From Arcuatula senhousia (Eukaryota > Mollusca > Bivalvia > Mytilida > Mytilidae): a stretch of DNA of 64,000 nt. This document shows, one piece after another, positions 60,690-64,000 of the stretch. The notes below the pieces were generated by a model. It did no database searches. It had not been told where the DNA came from and worked only from the letters and a program-made list of their open reading frames with translations. The translations under genes and the position numbers were made by a program. The number at the start of each line of letters is the position of its first letter. Position 1 is the first letter of the stretch. Where the stretch lies: assembly GCA_963971305.1 (NCBI GenBank), contig OZ020304.1, positions 1,674,001 through 1,738,000 on the forward strand. The letters are read 5' to 3'.

Positions 60690-61740
60690 TATTTATTTCA
60701 AGTTCTTGTCCAACAATAAGGTATTATCTCTGAAGCAATTAACCATGTACAAATACAGTTTATAATATGAAGATAAATTATTGATACCCTATTAAGGTAC
60801 CCTTATAACCTTGATCTAGAATCTGACCATGTTATCAATAGGTTTATCTGTCTAGTAAGGTAGAACATGTCCAATGTATCAGCTAATACTCAGATAACAA
60901 CTGTTTGCTTTGACTGTCAATTTGTACTGTGATGGTCATATCATTTACTGATAGTGTTCATTATTAGATATGAAGCTGATTTTACAGAACCTTTATTATA
61001 ACTTGTACCATAATCTAATTTTTTGCTATGAATTGTTTTAGTGTAATAATACACAAAAATATCTTGCTCTAAGATCCAGAACAAATACCAAATTCTTAAG
61101 CTACCTAATACAGTAACCATTTTTATGAATTGTTCTTCGGGTTTTGGAAATATAACAGAAACCCAAGATCATTTGCTTAGCAGGCTTTCCACATTGGACT
61201 TTATCCTGTCATAGGACTTTATTCTGTTCATAAGAAGACTTGCTATGATAAGTAAGCACAATAAAAGATTTTTTTTGAAATTCTGCTGCAATTTACTTTA
61301 AATTGATTGGTTGCTTTTTTATTGGCTCCGATTTTAAAACATTACACAAGGTGTGGAACAAATTATTTATTCTTCAAATTTCATATCTTGTCATGTCTTT
61401 TGCTGAGCAGGCTTTCTACATCAATTTGTACTGTATTCTGTTCATTTGTTATGATTTCTTAAAAGCCAAAAGTTAGAACATGGTATATAAATTTAAATAT
61501 AATATTTTTAATTTTATAAAAGTAACAAGTTAATCAGTTGAGACCGAGATTTTCATCAAAAATCAAATAGTCACATGAACTTCTATCTTATCGTTACAAG
61601 CAAAGTTCAATCATAATAATAATACCGGTAATATAGGTCAATTCTAAAGTTCATTTTTCAGTATCTCATCCTTGGGACTAATTATAACATTATCTGAACC
61701 AAAGTTCATGTTAATTATCTTATTGTCAATACAAATTCTC

Positions 61741-61748
61741 TATAAAAG
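61741..61748 (+). promoter_or_regulatory. TATA box of B-box gene copy 2
   Basis: TATAAAAG lies 94 bases before the donor TTCAAG|gtaagttgag (exon end 61835), the same arrangement as in copy 1. Confidence 0.65.
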
Positions 61749-61769
61749 AAAGCAAACTCATAATTATTC

Positions 61770-61835
61770 TTTCATTGAAAATTGAACACATGAAAAAATT
61801 CAAACATTCTTCTGAATTTTCAAACACAATTCAAG
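61770..61835 (+). other. Non-coding first exon of B-box gene copy 2 (predicted)
   Basis: The start is inferred from the TATA box. Intron 61836-62235 is 400 bp against 1034 bp in copy 1, and ends TTTTTCTTCCAG. The coding exon begins 7 bases before the ATG. Confidence 0.6.
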
Positions 61836-62242
61836 GTAAGTTGAGAAGAATGTTCATTTTATATATTAACATTTCATAGTAATTTGACTTCATTTTGTGT
61901 TGTCTTCAATGTCTTCTGAATTTGTCCGTTTTTTTAGGCTGATTATCGAATGTCTGTTGTTGATTCTATCACAGAAGATTATTTGGGTTTAAGCTGTTTT
62001 AAAGTCAAGTAATACATTTTTAGTGTTTCTCCTACAAAAGAGTGTCACTTTTCTTACAGAACAATGGCCATATTTTCAAATAACATTAACTTAGGCCTAC
62101 TAAAAAATCAACAAAATGAATAGAGTAGTTGTGAGCATTAAATCAATATGTACATTCACAAAATGCTTTGCTTACAATTTGAAACCCTTATTTTTATGCA
62201 CATTCACATTTTAAAACATTTCATTTTTCTTCCAGGATAACA

Positions 62243-62731
62243 ATGGCCTCCACCACATGCAGTATATGTATCAAACAGAAGAAGACATCAGACCCAGCTG
62301 TGTATTGCCCCCAGTGTAGTGAGCTGATGTGTCAATCCTGTAGTGATACCCATAACCAAGCTGACAAGACCCGAAACCATGAAGTCATTTCATACCAAGA
62401 CTATCAAAAGTTACCACCCTTTATACTGAATACCAGCATGAACTGTTCCAAACACCAGCAGAGGTACGAGGAATTTTGTAGAATGCACGATGAACTAGCT
62501 TGTCAAGAATGTAAGAGAAGATTTCATAGATGTGAAGATGTCCTAAAAATAGAGGATATTGTCTGCAATGTCAAAGATTCTGTGCTGTTTACCGATACTT
62601 TCTCTGAGATTGAAGCCCTGAGTGGAAGTTTAAAAGATATTTTTGAAGACCGCAATAAAAATACTAGAAAAACTGTGAGCCGCAGCTCACAAATAAATAC
62701 CCCCCACCCCCCAAAAAAATTAATCAGATAA
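62243..62731 (+). pseudogene. B-box gene copy 2, interrupted by a tandem-repeat element
   Basis: About 141 native residues with B-box 1 (Cys7 to His47 region) and B-box 2 intact apart from one residue lost near the last ligand pair (FHRC against FHSEC). Homology to copy 1 stops at about 62662. The last 21 codons and the stop come from the inserted element, giving 162 residues with two B-boxes but no coiled coil or propeller. It may be a pseudogene or a short B-box-only protein. The rest of the gene may lie beyond the array, outside the window. Confidence 0.8.
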
Positions 62732-64000
62732 AATTTAGAAAAGGAGATGCACATCTACATTATGTCACAAAGATTGTGTGTAGGTTTCATGAAAATCCAT
62801 CAAGGGGTTTAGGAGGAGTTGCGGATAAGAGATGGGTACCCCCATGTAGTCGAATGGCTAAGTCCATGTTTTGCTATGGGAAACCCCAAAAATCATTCTG
62901 ATCAAATTTTAAAATAGTAGGTGCACATCTACATTATGTCACAAAGATTGTGTGTAAGTTTCATGAAAATCCACCAAGGGGTTTAGGAGGAGTTGCGGAT
63001 AAGAGATGGGTACCCCCATGTAGTCGAATGGCTAAGTCCATGTTTTGCTATGGGAAACCCCAAAAATCATTCTGATCAAATTTTAAAATAGTACGTGCAC
63101 ATCTACATTATGTCACAAAGATTGTGTGTAAGTTTCATGAAAATCCACCAAGGGGTTTAGGAGGAGTTGCGGATAAGAGATGGGTACCCCCATGTAGTCG
63201 AATGGCTAAGTCCATGTTTTGCTATGGGAAACCCCAAAAATCATTCTGATCAAATTTTAAAATAGTAGGTGCACATCTACATTATGTCACAAAGATTGTG
63301 TGTAAGTTTCATGAAAATCCATCAAGGGGTTTAGGAGGAGTTGCGGATAAGAGATGGGTACCCCCATGTAGTCGAATGGCTAAGTCCATGTTTTGCTATG
63401 GGAAACCCCAAAAATCATTCTGATCAAATTTTAAAATAGTAGGTGCACATCTACATTATGTCACAAAGATTGTGTGTAAGTTTCATGAAAATCCATCAAG
63501 GGGTTTAGGAGGAGTTGCGGATAAGAGATGGGTACCCCCATGTAGTCGAATGGCTAAGTCCATGTTTTGCTATGGGAAACCCCAAAAATCATTCTGATCA
63601 AATTTTAAAATAGTAGGTGCACATCTACATTATGTCACAAAGATTGTGTGTAAGTTTCATGAAAATCCACCAAGGGGTTTAGGAGGAGTTGCGGATAAGA
63701 GATGGGTACCCCCATGTAGTCGAATGGCTAAGTCCATGTTTTGCTATGGGAAACCCCAAAAATCATTCTGATCAAATTTTAAAATAGTAGGTGCACATCT
63801 ACATTATGTCACAAAGATTGTGTGTAAGTTTCATGAAAATCCACCAAGGGGTTTAGGAGGAGTTGCGGATAAGAGATGGGTACCCCCATGTAGTCGAATG
63901 GCTAAGTCCATGTTTTGCTATGGGAAACCCCAAAAATCATTCTGATCAAATTTTAAAATAGTAGGTGCACATCTACATTATGTCACAAAGATTGTGTGTA
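62667..64000 (+). mobile_element. Pearl/Helentron-like element, 174-bp array, runs off window
   Basis: It begins GAAAAACTGTGAGCCGCAGC with palindrome GTGAGCCGCAGCTCAC (62675-62690) and ATACCCCCCAC (62698-62708). Units then repeat exactly every 174 bp (GCGGAT at 62821, 62995, 63169, 63343, 63517, 63691, 63865). Units differ at only a few bases. The microsatellite and 3' hairpin expected from the other five elements are not reached. Confidence 0.85.

Larger units (their letters stand above)
58424..62662 (+). repeat. Segmental duplication, copy 2
   Basis: Direct copy of 49633-55022. It lacks the TA-flanked element (empty site near 58689-58705) and carries instead the 58768-60689 element, whose empty site in copy 1 is AGAAT|TATTTATTTC at 52446-52460. 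Homology ends at 62662, where the 174-bp array begins. Confidence 0.85.

Overview
The window looks like nuclear DNA of a marine bivalve, most likely a mussel (Mytilidae). It is AT-rich, has spliced genes with long introns, carries many pearl/BIV160-type tandem-repeat elements, and holds RING-less B-box/beta-propeller genes of the kind expanded in bivalves. The organism is inferred from these features, not proven.

The main gene is on the minus strand. Thirteen exons between 49595 and 555 join in one uninterrupted frame of 547 codons with good splice sites. They encode the middle of a Misshapen / MAP4K4-TNIK-MINK1 family germinal-centre kinase: the C-terminal end of the kinase domain, an acidic then Pro/Gln-rich linker, and the start of the citron-homology (CNH) domain. 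The rest of the CNH domain lies left of base 1. The earlier kinase exons were not found up to base 64000. One intron (4862-39631) is 34.8 kb. The usual long coiled coil after the kinase domain is absent from the exons that can be read.

Inside the giant intron are mobile-element remains: a 5'-truncated LINE end (about 12245-13615), two nested foldback-like elements with perfect 9-bp target duplications (24503-27249, with 25969-26955 inside it) around a reverse-transcriptase fragment, a pearl-type array (about 29310-30113), and a near-perfect 60-bp-arm hairpin (34551-34687). Other introns hold two more pearl-type elements and several MITEs with clear target duplications.

From 49.6 kb to the right edge there is a direct duplication of a B-box gene and its flanks on the plus strand. 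Copy 1 (promoter 53465, CDS 54604-56316) is an intact 570-residue protein with two B-boxes, a coiled coil and a beta-propeller, and no RING. Copy 2 (promoter 61741, ATG 62243) is cut after about 141 residues by a 174-bp tandem array that runs off the window. Each copy carries a mobile element the other lacks, so each gives an empty site for the other. This fixes the ends of a TA-flanked 2.5-kb inverted-repeat element (49900-52375) and of a 1.9-kb pearl/Helentron-like element (58768-60689) with a 507-bp higher-order repeat.

Across the window six pearl-type elements share one architecture: a 5' palindrome, a short subterminal repeat, a tandem array, a microsatellite, and a 3' hairpin whose right arm matches the 5' subterminal repeat. 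The sequence of these parts differs between families.
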